A stretch of DNA of 64,000 bases, taken from assembly GCF_035982055.1 (NCBI RefSeq), contig NZ_CP108427.1, positions 10,415,001 to 10,479,000 on the forward strand, given 5' to 3'. Every line of letters begins with the position of its first letter. The first letter of the stretch is position 1. Below, in pieces: positions 33,982-42,225 of this stretch. Source of the DNA: Streptomyces sp. NBC_01288 (GTDB lineage Bacteria > Actinomycetota > Actinomycetes > Streptomycetales > Streptomycetaceae). The notes under the pieces were generated by a model. The model did not search any database. It worked only from the letters and a program-made list of their open reading frames with translations, and was not told where the DNA came from. A program made the position numbers and the translations under genes.

Positions 33982-35181
33982 TCAGCCGATGCTCGTCCAG
34001 CGAGAGGAGTCGGCGGCGCTGCGTTCGACGGCCCGCAGGACGTACTGGACCTGGAGGCCATCGGCGAACGACGGCCGCGGGTCGCACCCGTCCTCCGCCA
34101 CCGCGGTCAGGAAGTCGTGGACCTGGTGGACGAACGCGTGCTCGTAGCCCAGACCGTGACCGGGCGGCCACCAGGCGCCCAGGTAGGGGTGCCCGGGCTC
34201 GGTGACCAGGATCCGACGGAATCCCGCCTCCGTCTCCGGGTCGTCGGCGTCGTACAGCAGAAGCTCGTTCATCGACTCGAAGTCGAAGGCGACCGACCCG
34301 CGTGAGCCGTTGACCTCGATCCGCAGCGCGTTCTTGCGCCCCGTGGCGAAGCGCGTCGCCTCGACCACGACGAGTGCGCCCCCTTCCAGCCGGCCGGTGA
34401 ACGCGGTCGCGTCATCGACGGTCACCTGCCCGCGCTGCTCCCCGGCCTGCGCCGAGAGCCCGCTGGACTCCGTCGGCAGAGGGCGCTCGGTGACGAACGT
34501 GGCCTGCGTCGCCGACACCCCGGTGAGGCGTTCTCCGGTCAGGTGCTGGAGCAGGTCGATGACGTGCGAGCCGAGGTCCCCGAGCGCGCCGGTACCGGCC
34601 CGTTCCTTGCGCAGCCGCCACACCAGCGGGAACTCGGGGTCGACGATCCAGTCCTGGAGGTACTGGGCCCTGACGTGCCGCACCTCGCCGATCCGGCCCT
34701 CGGCGATCAGGCGCCTGGCGTGTGCCAGGGCGGGCACACGCCGGTTGTTGAAGCCGACCATCGACCGGACGCCGGACTCGCCCGCGACCTGCGCGGCCGC
34801 AGCCATCCGTTCGGCCTCCTCGACGGTGTTGGCGAGGGGCTTCTCGCACAGCACGTGTTTGCCGGCGGCCAGGGCCGCGATCGCGATGTCGGCGTGGGAG
34901 TCGCCGGGTGTGCAGATGTCTACGACGTCCACGTCGTCGCGGCGTACCACCTCCTGCCAGTCGGCCGCCCAGTCGCCCCACCCCAGCCGCTCGGCGGCCC
35001 GTGCCACGCCCTTCGGGTCACGGCCGCAGACCACGGTCATGTCGACGTCGAAGGGCAGGTCGAACACCCGAGGCGCGGTGCGCCAGGCCTGGGAGTGCAC
35101 GGCTCCCATGAACGAGTGGCCGATCATCGCCACCCCGAGGCGGGGGCGGCCGGAAACGGGGTCGGGCGAAGGGCGGGGCAC
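33982..35181 (-). CDS. Gfo/Idh/MocA-family oxidoreductase (second of two)
   Basis: NAD(P)-dependent sugar/inositol-type oxidoreductase of 399 residues. Rossmann start GVAMIGHSFMGAVHSQAW, VDICTPGDSHADIAIAAL, and the EKPLANT motif containing the catalytic-type Lys (CEKP). The C-terminal domain carries LGDLGSHVIDLLQHLTG with the usual DxGxHxxDxxxxL pattern. GTG 35181 with GGAG 6 nt upstream is chosen. It is the last gene of the LacI-controlled uptake operon, 23 bp behind another Gfo/Idh gene. Confidence 0.9.
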   Translation of the reverse strand: MPRPSPDPVSGRPRLGVAMIGHSFMGAVHSQAWRTAPRVFDLPFDVDMTVVCGRDPKGVARAAERLGWGDWAADWQEVVRRDDVDVVDICTPGDSHADIAIAALAAGKHVLCEKPLANTVEEAERMAAAAQVAGESGVRSMVGFNNRRVPALAHARRLIAEGRIGEVRHVRAQYLQDWIVDPEFPLVWRLRKERAGTGALGDLGSHVIDLLQHLTGERLTGVSATQATFVTERPLPTESSGLSAQAGEQRGQVTVDDATAFTGRLEGGALVVVEATRFATGRKNALRIEVNGSRGSVAFDFESMNELLLYDADDPETEAGFRRILVTEPGHPYLGAWWPPGHGLGYEHAFVHQVHDFLTAVAEDGCDPRPSFADGLQVQYVLRAVERSAADSSRWTSIG

Positions 35182-35204
35182 GGGGTCTCCGTAGCGGTAG
35201 CGCG

Positions 35205-36347
35205 TCAGGCGGACGCGGCGGCGGGTGGTGTCCGGTGCGGGGCGAGGGCACCGCGGACCGACGGCCAACTGGTAAGAGCGGCACGGACGGCGGGGCGTTT
35301 CTCGTCCCGCAGGGCCGCCCGGTATGCCTGGTCGAGCACGTCGTCGACGAGCACGCGCTGCCCGCTCCGGGCCGATTCCACCGCGGCCTCGACCATCGCC
35401 AGGCTCATGGCGTTCTCGTGCACCTCGCCCATGGGCGTGCTGCCGGTGCGCAGCGAGTCGACGAAGATCCGCAGCGCTCCTGCGATGTCGGAGTACGGCG
35501 AGCGGGGCCGCTCGGCGGGTTCTACGTCGGCGCCGAGCACGGGCTCGGTGTCGCCGTCCCACTGCGCCGAGCCCTTCTCGCCGCTCGCCCGCCAAATGCC
35601 GTTCCACGAGGTCTCGGCGCCCGGACTGCACCAACTGCCGTTGTAGGCATAGCGTGTTCCGCCCTCCATCTCGAAGACGGCGCTCGCGGCGGCGTCGCCG
35701 TCGTACCAGCTCCACGGTGGGTTGTACGCCTGGCAGTAGGCGGAGACCGGGTCCGCGCCGAGCAGGAAGCGCGCCGAGTCGAAGGCGTGGATCGCCATGT
35801 CGATCAGCAGCGGATACGCCATCTCCTCGCGGAAACCGCCCATGTGCGGCGCCTTGAAGAACTCGGTCGTCAGTGTGCCGATCGCGCCGAGTTCCCCCAA
35901 CATCCCGCGCAGAGCGAAGAGTTGGGGGTTCCAGCGCCGTGACTGGCTCACCATGAACAGCTCGCCGCTGACCTCGGCCGCGGCGGCGAGGGACAGGGCC
36001 TGGGCCAGGGTGTCGGCGATCGGCTTCTCGCCGAGGACGGGCAGCCCGGCGAACAACGCGGCGGTGGTGACGGGGTGGTGGGCCACCGGAACGGTCACGT
36101 TGATCATCGCCTGGGCTCCGGTGTCGGCCGCGAGTGCGACCGCGCCGGAGCCGACCGGGAGGTCCGGCCGGCCCAGATCGGCGGCGGACCGCCGGGCCGC
36201 GTCCAGGTCGAGGTCGACGATGCCGACGAGTTCGGTCTCGGGTGCGGTGGTCACGGTGGTCAGCCACTGCTGTCCCATGGAGCCGGCGCCGACCACCAGC
36301 ACACGCAGGGGGTTGTCGGGCCCGCAGGGGATGGTCCGGTGGGTCAT
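35205..36347 (-). CDS. Gfo/Idh/MocA-family oxidoreductase (first of two)
   Basis: A 380-residue oxidoreductase. [13 protein letters not shown] cofactor motif near residue 20, [21 protein letters not shown] (catalytic Lys segment) and [18 protein letters not shown]. It starts at ATG 36347, overlapping the ThuA stop (ATGA). It differs clearly from its neighbour, so the two are not a recent duplication. With ThuA it fits a 3-keto-sugar oxidation pathway, in which one enzyme oxidises the imported sugar and the other may act on a breakdown product (inference). Confidence 0.9.
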   Translation of the reverse strand: MTHRTIPCGPDNPLRVLVVGAGSMGQQWLTTVTTAPETELVGIVDLDLDAARRSAADLGRPDLPVGSGAVALAADTGAQAMINVTVPVAHHPVTTAALFAGLPVLGEKPIADTLAQALSLAAAAEVSGELFMVSQSRRWNPQLFALRGMLGELGAIGTLTTEFFKAPHMGGFREEMAYPLLIDMAIHAFDSARFLLGADPVSAYCQAYNPPWSWYDGDAAASAVFEMEGGTRYAYNGSWCSPGAETSWNGIWRASGEKGSAQWDGDTEPVLGADVEPAERPRSPYSDIAGALRIFVDSLRTGSTPMGEVHENAMSLAMVEAAVESARSGQRVLVDDVLDQAYRAALRDEKRPAVRAALTSWPSVRGALAPHRTPPAAASA

Positions 36348-37177
36348 CGAAGCGGCCCCGAGTAGTCGACGCCGTTGAAGAAGTCGTCGGTGTCGTAGCG
36401 CAGCAGCACCGGGTGGTTGCGCTCGGGCCGGTCCGTGCGCGCCCATTGCACGCCGTTGGCGATCACCCGGCGGATGTCCTTGTTGTGGTAGACGGGATAG
36501 TCCTGGTCGCCGGGGCTGAAGTAGAAGATCCTCCCGTGGCCGCGGCGGAACGTGCAGCCGCTGCGGATCACCTCGCCGCCCGTGAAGGAGCTGACGAAGA
36601 CCAGCTCGTCCGGGACGGGGATGTCGAAGAACTCCCCGTACATCTCGTCCTCGTCGACGACGAGCGGATGCGGAACTCCCTTGGCGATGGGGTGTGTTGG
36701 GTTCACCGTCCACACCAGCTCGCGGTCGTGCTCGTTGCGCCAGCGCAGGGTGCAGCTGGTGCCCATGAGCTTGACGAAGATCTTCGACCAGTGGCCGGAG
36801 TGCAGGACCACGAGGCCCATCCCCGACAGCACGTGCCGGTGCACCCGTTCCACGACCTCGTCGGACACCTCGGCATGGGCGGCGTGTCCCCACCAGGTGA
36901 GGACGTCGGTCGAGGCCAACACCTCCTCGGTCAGGCCGTGTTCGGGATCGTCCAGCGTCGCGGTGCGTACGGTGCAGGCGTCGCCGAGGTTCTCCTTGAT
37001 GCCCTCGGCGATCGTGGTGTGCATGCCCTGCGGGTAGATCTTGGCCACGTGCTCCTCGATCTTCTCGTGGCGGTTCTCACCCCACACGGTCACGTTGATC
37101 GGGGCCGGGGGCGGTGCGGAAGACGTGGTCACAGGGGTGTTCTGCCTTTCTCCGAAGTCGCCCTGGGGGCGGGTCAT
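36344..37177 (-). CDS. ThuA-domain protein
   Basis: A 277-residue ThuA-like (class I glutamine-amidotransferase fold) protein: [65 protein letters not shown]. ThuA proteins take part in trehalose and other disaccharide use through 3-keto intermediates, with a Gfo/Idh partner. ATG 37177 overlaps the upstream permease stop and has GCGGAG 7 nt before it. An internal GTG (37132) is a weaker alternative. Confidence 0.88.
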   Translation of the reverse strand: MTRPQGDFGERQNTPVTTSSAPPPAPINVTVWGENRHEKIEEHVAKIYPQGMHTTIAEGIKENLGDACTVRTATLDDPEHGLTEEVLASTDVLTWWGHAAHAEVSDEVVERVHRHVLSGMGLVVLHSGHWSKIFVKLMGTSCTLRWRNEHDRELVWTVNPTHPIAKGVPHPLVVDEDEMYGEFFDIPVPDELVFVSSFTGGEVIRSGCTFRRGHGRIFYFSPGDQDYPVYHNKDIRRVIANGVQWARTDRPERNHPVLLRYDTDDFFNGVDYSGPLR

Positions 37178-38043
37178 TTGACGGCTCCGCCGGTCACGCC
37201 GGTGGCGATGTACCGCTGTGCCACCAGGAGCAGCACGAGAGCCGGGACCGAGGCGAGCGTCGCGGTGGCCATCACCGCGTTCCAGTCGCTGACATGGGAG
37301 CCGAGGTACTGGTAGAGGCCGAGGGTGACGGGGCGGACGTCCTCGGTCGTCGTCAGGGTCAGCGCGAAGAGGAAGTCGCTCCAGGTGAACAGGAACGTGA
37401 ACAGGCCGGCCGTAATAAGGGCGTTCCTGCTCATCGGCAGGACGATCGACACGAACGCCCGCACCCTGCCCGCCCCGTCCACCCGGGCCGCCTCGATCAC
37501 CGAGGCGGGGATGTTGCCCATGAAGGCCCGCAGGATCAGGATCGCGAACGGGATGCCGGCGGTGGAGTCGGCCAGGATCAGGCCGGGGATCGAGTTGAGC
37601 AGGCCGACATCGTTGTACGCGCTGTAGAGGGCGTTGGCCACGACGATGCCCGGGACCATCTGGCTGATCAGGATCCCGAACAGCACCGGGCCGACCCAGC
37701 GCGCGTTGACGTGCGCGAGCGCGTACGCGGCCGGGCTCGCGATGATCAGGCTGAACACCACGCTCCCCACCGCAACGACCAGACTGGTGAGGAGATTTGA
37801 CCCCTGCTGGCTCAGCGCGGTGGCGTAGCCGTCGAAGTTCAGGTGGGTCGGGAACCAGGGCGTGCTCACAGCGGTGTTGGCCGGCTGGAGGGAGACGTTC
37901 ACCATCCAGTAGACCGGGAAGAGCATCACGGCCAGGATCAGCGCGCCGATGGCGGTGTATCCCCACGGCCGCCGCCGGGAGCGTCGCCGGTGGACGGGTG
38001 GGTGCGTGGCCGGTGGGACGGATGCGTGCGTGACGGTTGCCAT
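37174..38043 (-). CDS. Sugar ABC transporter permease (MalG type)
   Basis: A 289-residue inner-membrane permease with six predicted helices. The EAA loop reads [22 protein letters not shown], typical of carbohydrate-uptake (CUT1) MalG proteins. It ends [11 protein letters not shown] 38043 lies 7 bp from the end of the upstream permease gene. Works with the preceding permease and lipoprotein. The ATPase is not encoded here. Confidence 0.93.
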   Translation of the reverse strand: MATVTHASVPPATHPPVHRRRSRRRPWGYTAIGALILAVMLFPVYWMVNVSLQPANTAVSTPWFPTHLNFDGYATALSQQGSNLLTSLVVAVGSVVFSLIIASPAAYALAHVNARWVGPVLFGILISQMVPGIVVANALYSAYNDVGLLNSIPGLILADSTAGIPFAILILRAFMGNIPASVIEAARVDGAGRVRAFVSIVLPMSRNALITAGLFTFLFTWSDFLFALTLTTTEDVRPVTLGLYQYLGSHVSDWNAVMATATLASVPALVLLLVAQRYIATGVTGGAVK

Positions 38044-38050
38044 GACGGCC

Positions 38051-39031
38051 TCACTGCTCGACGGCGCGGCGGTTCGCGCGCAGGTAGAGGACGGCGAAGA
38101 CCAGCGAGATGACGATGAGGATGTTGCCGAGCGCGGCACCCTGCCCGAAGTCGAACTGCTGGAAGGAGAGTTGGTAGGACTGACTGGCGATGGTCTGCGT
38201 CGCGTTCGCCGGGCCGCCGTTGGTGAGCCCGAGGATGACGTCCAGCACCTTGACCGTGTAGACGACGCCGAGCACGAGCACCACGCTCACCACGGGCCGC
38301 AGCAGGGGCCACGTCACGTGCCGGAACGCCCGCCAGCCCGTGGCGCCGTCCAGGGCCGCCGCCTCGTACAACTCCTCGGGGATGTCCTGGAGTCCGCCGT
38401 AGAGGATCGCCACGTTGAACGGGATCCCGATCCAGATGTTGACCACGATCACCGCGAACAGCGCCAGCGAGGTGCTGGTCAGCCAGCCGGGACGGTCCTG
38501 TACGAGGTGCAGGGCACCGAGGAACCGGTTGAGGACGCCGTTGTCCTGGTCGAGGATCCAGCGCCACACCGCGCTGGAGACGATCAGCGGGACCAGCCAC
38601 GGGAGCAACAGCAGGGAGCGCAGTACGCCGTTCAGCGGGAACCGGCGGCGGAAGAACAGGGCGATCGCCAGACCGGTGAGGAACTGTCCCGCGATCGAAC
38701 CCACCGTGAACAGAACCGTGTTGAGGAGTGCTTTGTCGAAGACGGAGGACGATATGACGGCCCGGTAGTTGGCCAAGCCGACCCAGGGCGCCTCGCCGGT
38801 GTAGAAGGTGGTCGTCGTGTAGTGCTGGAACCCCATGACGACGTTCTTGACGACCGGGTAGCCGAAGAAGGCGACCATGTAGGCCACGGCGGGCAGCAGG
38901 AACAGCAGGTGGGACTGGCGCCGTCGGCCTCGTTTCCCCAGCCGCCCGAGCCTCCGGCCCGCCGGGGCACTCTCCGCGGCCGGCACCGCATGCCCCTTGG
39001 CCCGCACCGCGCGGCGCAGTACGTCAGCCAT
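38051..39031 (-). CDS. Sugar ABC transporter permease (MalF type)
   Basis: A 326-residue permease. Basic N-terminal tail, first helix LLFLLPAVAYMVAFFGYPVV, EAA loop EAAALDGATGWRAFRHVTWPLL. The start overlaps the end of the binding-protein gene by 8 bp. MalF-type partner of the next permease in a CUT1 importer. Confidence 0.93.
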   Translation of the reverse strand: MADVLRRAVRAKGHAVPAAESAPAGRRLGRLGKRGRRRQSHLLFLLPAVAYMVAFFGYPVVKNVVMGFQHYTTTTFYTGEAPWVGLANYRAVISSSVFDKALLNTVLFTVGSIAGQFLTGLAIALFFRRRFPLNGVLRSLLLLPWLVPLIVSSAVWRWILDQDNGVLNRFLGALHLVQDRPGWLTSTSLALFAVIVVNIWIGIPFNVAILYGGLQDIPEELYEAAALDGATGWRAFRHVTWPLLRPVVSVVLVLGVVYTVKVLDVILGLTNGGPANATQTIASQSYQLSFQQFDFGQGAALGNILIVISLVFAVLYLRANRRAVEQ

Positions 39032-40253
39032 CCTGGGCCTGCTTCAGCGCCTTCGCCGGAGTCGCCCCCTGCGTGAGTGCGGTCTGTATCGCGGTGTAGA
39101 TCTTGGTGGCCGCCTTCGGCCAGTCCTTGCCCAACTCACCTGTGCGGGCACGGGCGTTGCGGACCTGGTCGGTGAACGCCTTCATCCGGGGCTGCTGCGC
39201 TGCGAACTTGTCCATCAGCGCGGTCTTCGTCGGCACGGTCTGGCGCTGCTGGGCCAACGACAGCTGGTTCTTGTCGGAGTTGAGGCACGCGACGACCTTC
39301 GCCGCCTTGGCCTGGCGCTTCGCATTGCCGGTCTGCGGAACGGTCCAGGTCTCACCGCCCAGCGGGACGACGGGAGTTCCGCCGGCCTTGGGCACGGGGA
39401 TCGGTACGACGCCGTAGTGCAGGCTCGTCTTCTTGTCGAGGATCGGGAACTGCCAGGGGCCGTTGACCATCATGGCCGCGTTGCCCGCCGCGAACTGGTC
39501 GTTGGCGTCGGCCTGGGCCCAGCTGACCACCGACTTCGAGGCCGATCCGTCCTTGACCAGGTCCACCCAGAGTTGAAGTGCCTGTGCGGTCCGGGGAGTT
39601 GCGATGTCCTTCTCGTCGCCGCCGTTGGACCACATGAAGGGCAGGAACTGCCAGGTGCCCTCGTACGTGGCCGGTGCGGCGAAGGCGATGCCGTACCTCT
39701 TGCCCGAAGTGAGCTCCTGGGCGGCCGACTTGAGCTCGGCCCAGGTGGTGGGCGGCTTGACCCCCGCCTTGTCGAGCATGTCCTTGTTGTAGAAGAGGCC
39801 GAGCGTGTTGGTCACCGGTTGCAGGCCGTACAGCTTGCCCTTGTAGGTCGAGGCGTCCACCACGCCCTTGGCGTATCCGTCCGCCTTGAGGCCGAAGTCG
39901 CTGAGCGGGGCCAAGGCGCCGCTGGCGGCGATCTGTTGCAGGTCGGGGTTGTCGAGCATCAGGACGTCGGGCAGGGTGCGCGACGAGGCCTGCTGCAGCA
40001 CTTTGGGTATCAGGGACGGGCCGGCCACGGCCTCCCGCTTGATCGCCACGCCGTTCTGCTGCCCGCACGCGTCCAGGACCTTCGCGTAGATCCCCTTGTC
40101 GGGCTGATCGGCGTAGTAGTCCATCACCCGCAGGGTGTCGGCACCGCCGGACGATCCGGTACTCGAACCACAGGCGCTCAGGGAGAGCGGTGCCAGGAGC
40201 GCGAGGGCCACCGTCAGTGTCGTTCTGCTGAGGATCGCTCGTCGTTGAGCCAT
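39024..40253 (-). CDS. Sugar ABC transporter substrate-binding lipoprotein
   Basis: A 409-residue extracytoplasmic solute-binding protein with a lipoprotein signal (LTVALALLAPLSLSAC, lipobox LSAC). The mature protein has CUT1-type stretches AAMMVNGPWQFP and GVVPIPVP. ATG 40253 is chosen because GAGGAGAGA lies just upstream. The longer frame to 40346 would cross the operator. Ligand is presumably a di- or oligosaccharide. It is the first transport gene after lacI. Confidence 0.92.
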   Translation of the reverse strand: MAQRRAILSRTTLTVALALLAPLSLSACGSSTGSSGGADTLRVMDYYADQPDKGIYAKVLDACGQQNGVAIKREAVAGPSLIPKVLQQASSRTLPDVLMLDNPDLQQIAASGALAPLSDFGLKADGYAKGVVDASTYKGKLYGLQPVTNTLGLFYNKDMLDKAGVKPPTTWAELKSAAQELTSGKRYGIAFAAPATYEGTWQFLPFMWSNGGDEKDIATPRTAQALQLWVDLVKDGSASKSVVSWAQADANDQFAAGNAAMMVNGPWQFPILDKKTSLHYGVVPIPVPKAGGTPVVPLGGETWTVPQTGNAKRQAKAAKVVACLNSDKNQLSLAQQRQTVPTKTALMDKFAAQQPRMKAFTDQVRNARARTGELGKDWPKAATKIYTAIQTALTQGATPAKALKQAQDG

Positions 40254-40302
40254 GTTCTTTCTCTCCTCGGTCGGCGCTGTCTCGGGCGGACCGCGCGGGG
40301 TT

Positions 40303-40318
40303 GTCGATGCGTATCGAC
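40303..40318. promoter_or_regulatory. LacI-type operator upstream of the sugar-binding protein gene
   Basis: GTCGATGCGTATCGAC, 50 bp upstream of the transport operon. It matches the site before lacI (41426-41441) at 15 of 16 positions. A second palindrome, ATGACGCGTCAT, follows at 40323-40334. Confidence 0.72.
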
Positions 40319-40359
40319 AGCAATGACGCGTCATCCCCCTTGACACGAAACAGTGGGGA

Positions 40360-41385
40360 TCAGTGGGCGGACAGGCTCGTCTGACGCAGGGTCAGACGTG
40401 GGGTGACCAGCTCGACGGTCGAAGTGGTGGGCACGCTCTCGCGGTTGAGCAGCCGGAACAGGATCCTCATCGCGCGGCGCGAGACGTCCCTGGGTTCCAG
40501 CGAGAGGTTGGTGACGGGGGGTGTGGAGGTCTCGGCGGTGCGGTCCGTGCACAGTCCGATGACGGACAGGTCGCGGCCCGGGACCAGGCCGCGGTCCAGC
40601 AGGCTCTGCAACGTCGGCTGGATCAACTGGGGATCGGGGACGACGAGTCCCAACCGGCCGCTGTCAGGCCCCAGTTCGGCAAGTGCCTCGTCCAGGGCGG
40701 CCTCGGCCCCGGCGCGGCTGGTGTCCGGCGGGCTCACCTCGGCGTAGGCGATACCGTGTGCGGTTGCCGCGTCCTCGGCTCCTCGAAGGAAGCGTCGGAC
40801 GAAGTTGACGTCGCGCGCCATCACGTCACGCGGGTAGCCGAGCAGGACGACACGGTCGTGCGCGGAGTCGGCCAGTTCGTCCACCGCCATACGTCCGGCC
40901 AGGGTGTAATCCAGGTCGACGCAGTACAGGCCCTCAGGGTCGTCCGGCACGCCGATCAGGATCACGGGCACGCTCAGTCCGGCCGCCACGGGGATGCGCG
41001 GGTCCTTGGACCCGACCTCCATCAGCACGATCGCGTCGCACAGGGATTGGTCACTGAGCCGGATGAGGCCCTCGGCGCCCTCGTCCTCGGTGGCCAGGAT
41101 GACGTTGTGGTCCTCTTCCCGGGCGCACTTGGTGATCGTCTCGATGAAGGGCAGCACCCCCGTCATGTCGGCCCCGGGTGCGAACGGCACGACCAGGCCG
41201 ATGACTTGACTGCGCTGACTCGCCAACGCCCGCGCACCCGCGTTGGGTTGGAACCCCAACGTCTCGATCGCCTCCTCGACCCGACGCCGGGTCTCGGGGG
41301 ATATCGAGCGGCGCCCGCTCATGACATAGGAGACGGTGCTCTGGGAGACGCCCGCCAACCGGGCCACGTCCCGGCTTGTCACCAT
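40360..41385 (-). CDS. LacI-family transcriptional regulator
   Basis: A 341-residue repressor. The N-terminal HTH TSRDVARLAGVSQSTVSYVMSGRR plus hinge (FQPNAGARALASQRSQVIGLV) is complete, followed by a periplasmic-binding-protein-like sensor. ATG 41385 with GGGAGGTG 6 nt upstream. It is transcribed in the same direction as the ABC/ThuA/Gfo-Idh operon. Near-identical operators sit upstream of both lacI and the binding-protein gene, so it probably represses both. Confidence 0.94.
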   Translation of the reverse strand: MVTSRDVARLAGVSQSTVSYVMSGRRSISPETRRRVEEAIETLGFQPNAGARALASQRSQVIGLVVPFAPGADMTGVLPFIETITKCAREEDHNVILATEDEGAEGLIRLSDQSLCDAIVLMEVGSKDPRIPVAAGLSVPVILIGVPDDPEGLYCVDLDYTLAGRMAVDELADSAHDRVVLLGYPRDVMARDVNFVRRFLRGAEDAATAHGIAYAEVSPPDTSRAGAEAALDEALAELGPDSGRLGLVVPDPQLIQPTLQSLLDRGLVPGRDLSVIGLCTDRTAETSTPPVTNLSLEPRDVSRRAMRILFRLLNRESVPTTSTVELVTPRLTLRQTSLSAH

Positions 41386-41412
41386 GCGAGCACCTCCCTT
41401 GGTTCCCTCGGT

Positions 41413-41441
41413 GTCGATACGCGGTGTCGATACGTATCGAC
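41413..41441. promoter_or_regulatory. LacI operator with adjacent half-site in the lacI promoter
   Basis: A perfect 16-bp palindrome GTCGATACGTATCGAC (41426-41441) preceded by a half-site GTCGATAC (41413-41420), 41 bp before the lacI start. Indicates autoregulation. Confidence 0.75.
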
Positions 41442-41500
41442 TGACTGGGACGAGACTGTAGGGAGGGGCTTCGAAGGACGGCAAGGGTCGTGCAGGGAAA

Positions 41501-42166
41501 ATGTTCCGCCGGCCCGGGACTCCAGCCTCACGGGTAGCCGAGGCCGCGGTGGTCGGCTTCCGGGGCGGGTACGTCCTGGCCACCAAGCTCGTCGGCGAAC
41601 TCGTCGTGGCCGTTGCTGAGATGGGGTCGGCCAAGACGATCGCCCGCCAGGGACGGATCGATCTTCTCCGTATTGGTGAGTTGGGGCGCAAAGAGCTGGC
41701 CCGGCGCGGCGCCGAGCTGCTGTTCCAGGTCGTGACCGAGTGCTTCGTCTTTCCCGGCGACTCCTTGCGCTCCCTGGTCGCCGGGAAACCGCGCACCGGT
41801 CGGGCCACCTCGCCCGCGGTGCAGATTTTCATGGTGCACACCAGCGTGGTGCAGCGGGCCGTGAGTGGACTCGGTCCGGCGGCGGCGCACGCGTCCCGCA
41901 ACGCCCGGCTCGAACTCGCCAAAGGCCTGATCCTCGACCACTTCGACGACCGCGAGGCCACCTTCACCCCGGCGCCGGCCCAAGCGGCCAGGGGCCTCGC
42001 CGATGCCCGGCTCACCGAAGCCGAGTTGTCGCCGGCGATGATCACCGCGCAACTACACGTCTCCGTACGCACCTTGCAGCGCGCCTTCGCGAATCTGGAC
42101 GAGTCGTTCAGCGCCTGCATCCGACGCCGACGCCGACGCCGACGCCGTCGGCTGCGGGTGAGGTGA
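41501..42166 (+). pseudogene. Chimeric remnant: IS21-type IstB fragment joined to an AraC-regulator fragment
   Basis: One open frame combines two unrelated pieces. Residues about 15-80 (GGYVLATKLVGELVVAV, GRIDLLRIGELGRKELARRGAELLFQVVTE) read like the Walker B region of IstB, the helper ATPase of IS21 elements, but without Walker A. Residues about 85-210 (VHTSVVQRAVSGLGPAAAHA, LSPAMITAQLHVSVRTLQRAFANLDESFSA) resemble the end of the sensor and first HTH of an AraC regulator close to the one at 30624. The second HTH is missing: the frame runs into Arg codons from a CCGACG hexamer repeat and stops. Neither part can be functional as expected. Confidence 0.65.
42121..42144. repeat. Tandem hexanucleotide repeat (CCGACG x4)
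   Basis: Four copies of CCGACG at the point where homology to the AraC fragment ends, giving a run of Arg codons in the chimeric frame. Suggests slippage or a repair joint. Confidence 0.7.
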
Positions 42167-42225
42167 CGGGCACGGCTCGCTGGGGCAGGGCCGCATCGGG
42201 ACGCCGGGGACTTGCCGATCCAGCG

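Noticed and set aside
33982-36267. Single 761-residue double Gfo/Idh fusion
   Set aside because: The upstream half is out-of-frame shadow of the first Gfo/Idh gene. A GTG with ribosome site at 35181 starts the real second gene.
41501-41690. Active IS21 element
   Set aside because: Only a part of an IstB-like sequence lacking Walker A. No IstA and no terminal inverted repeats seen.
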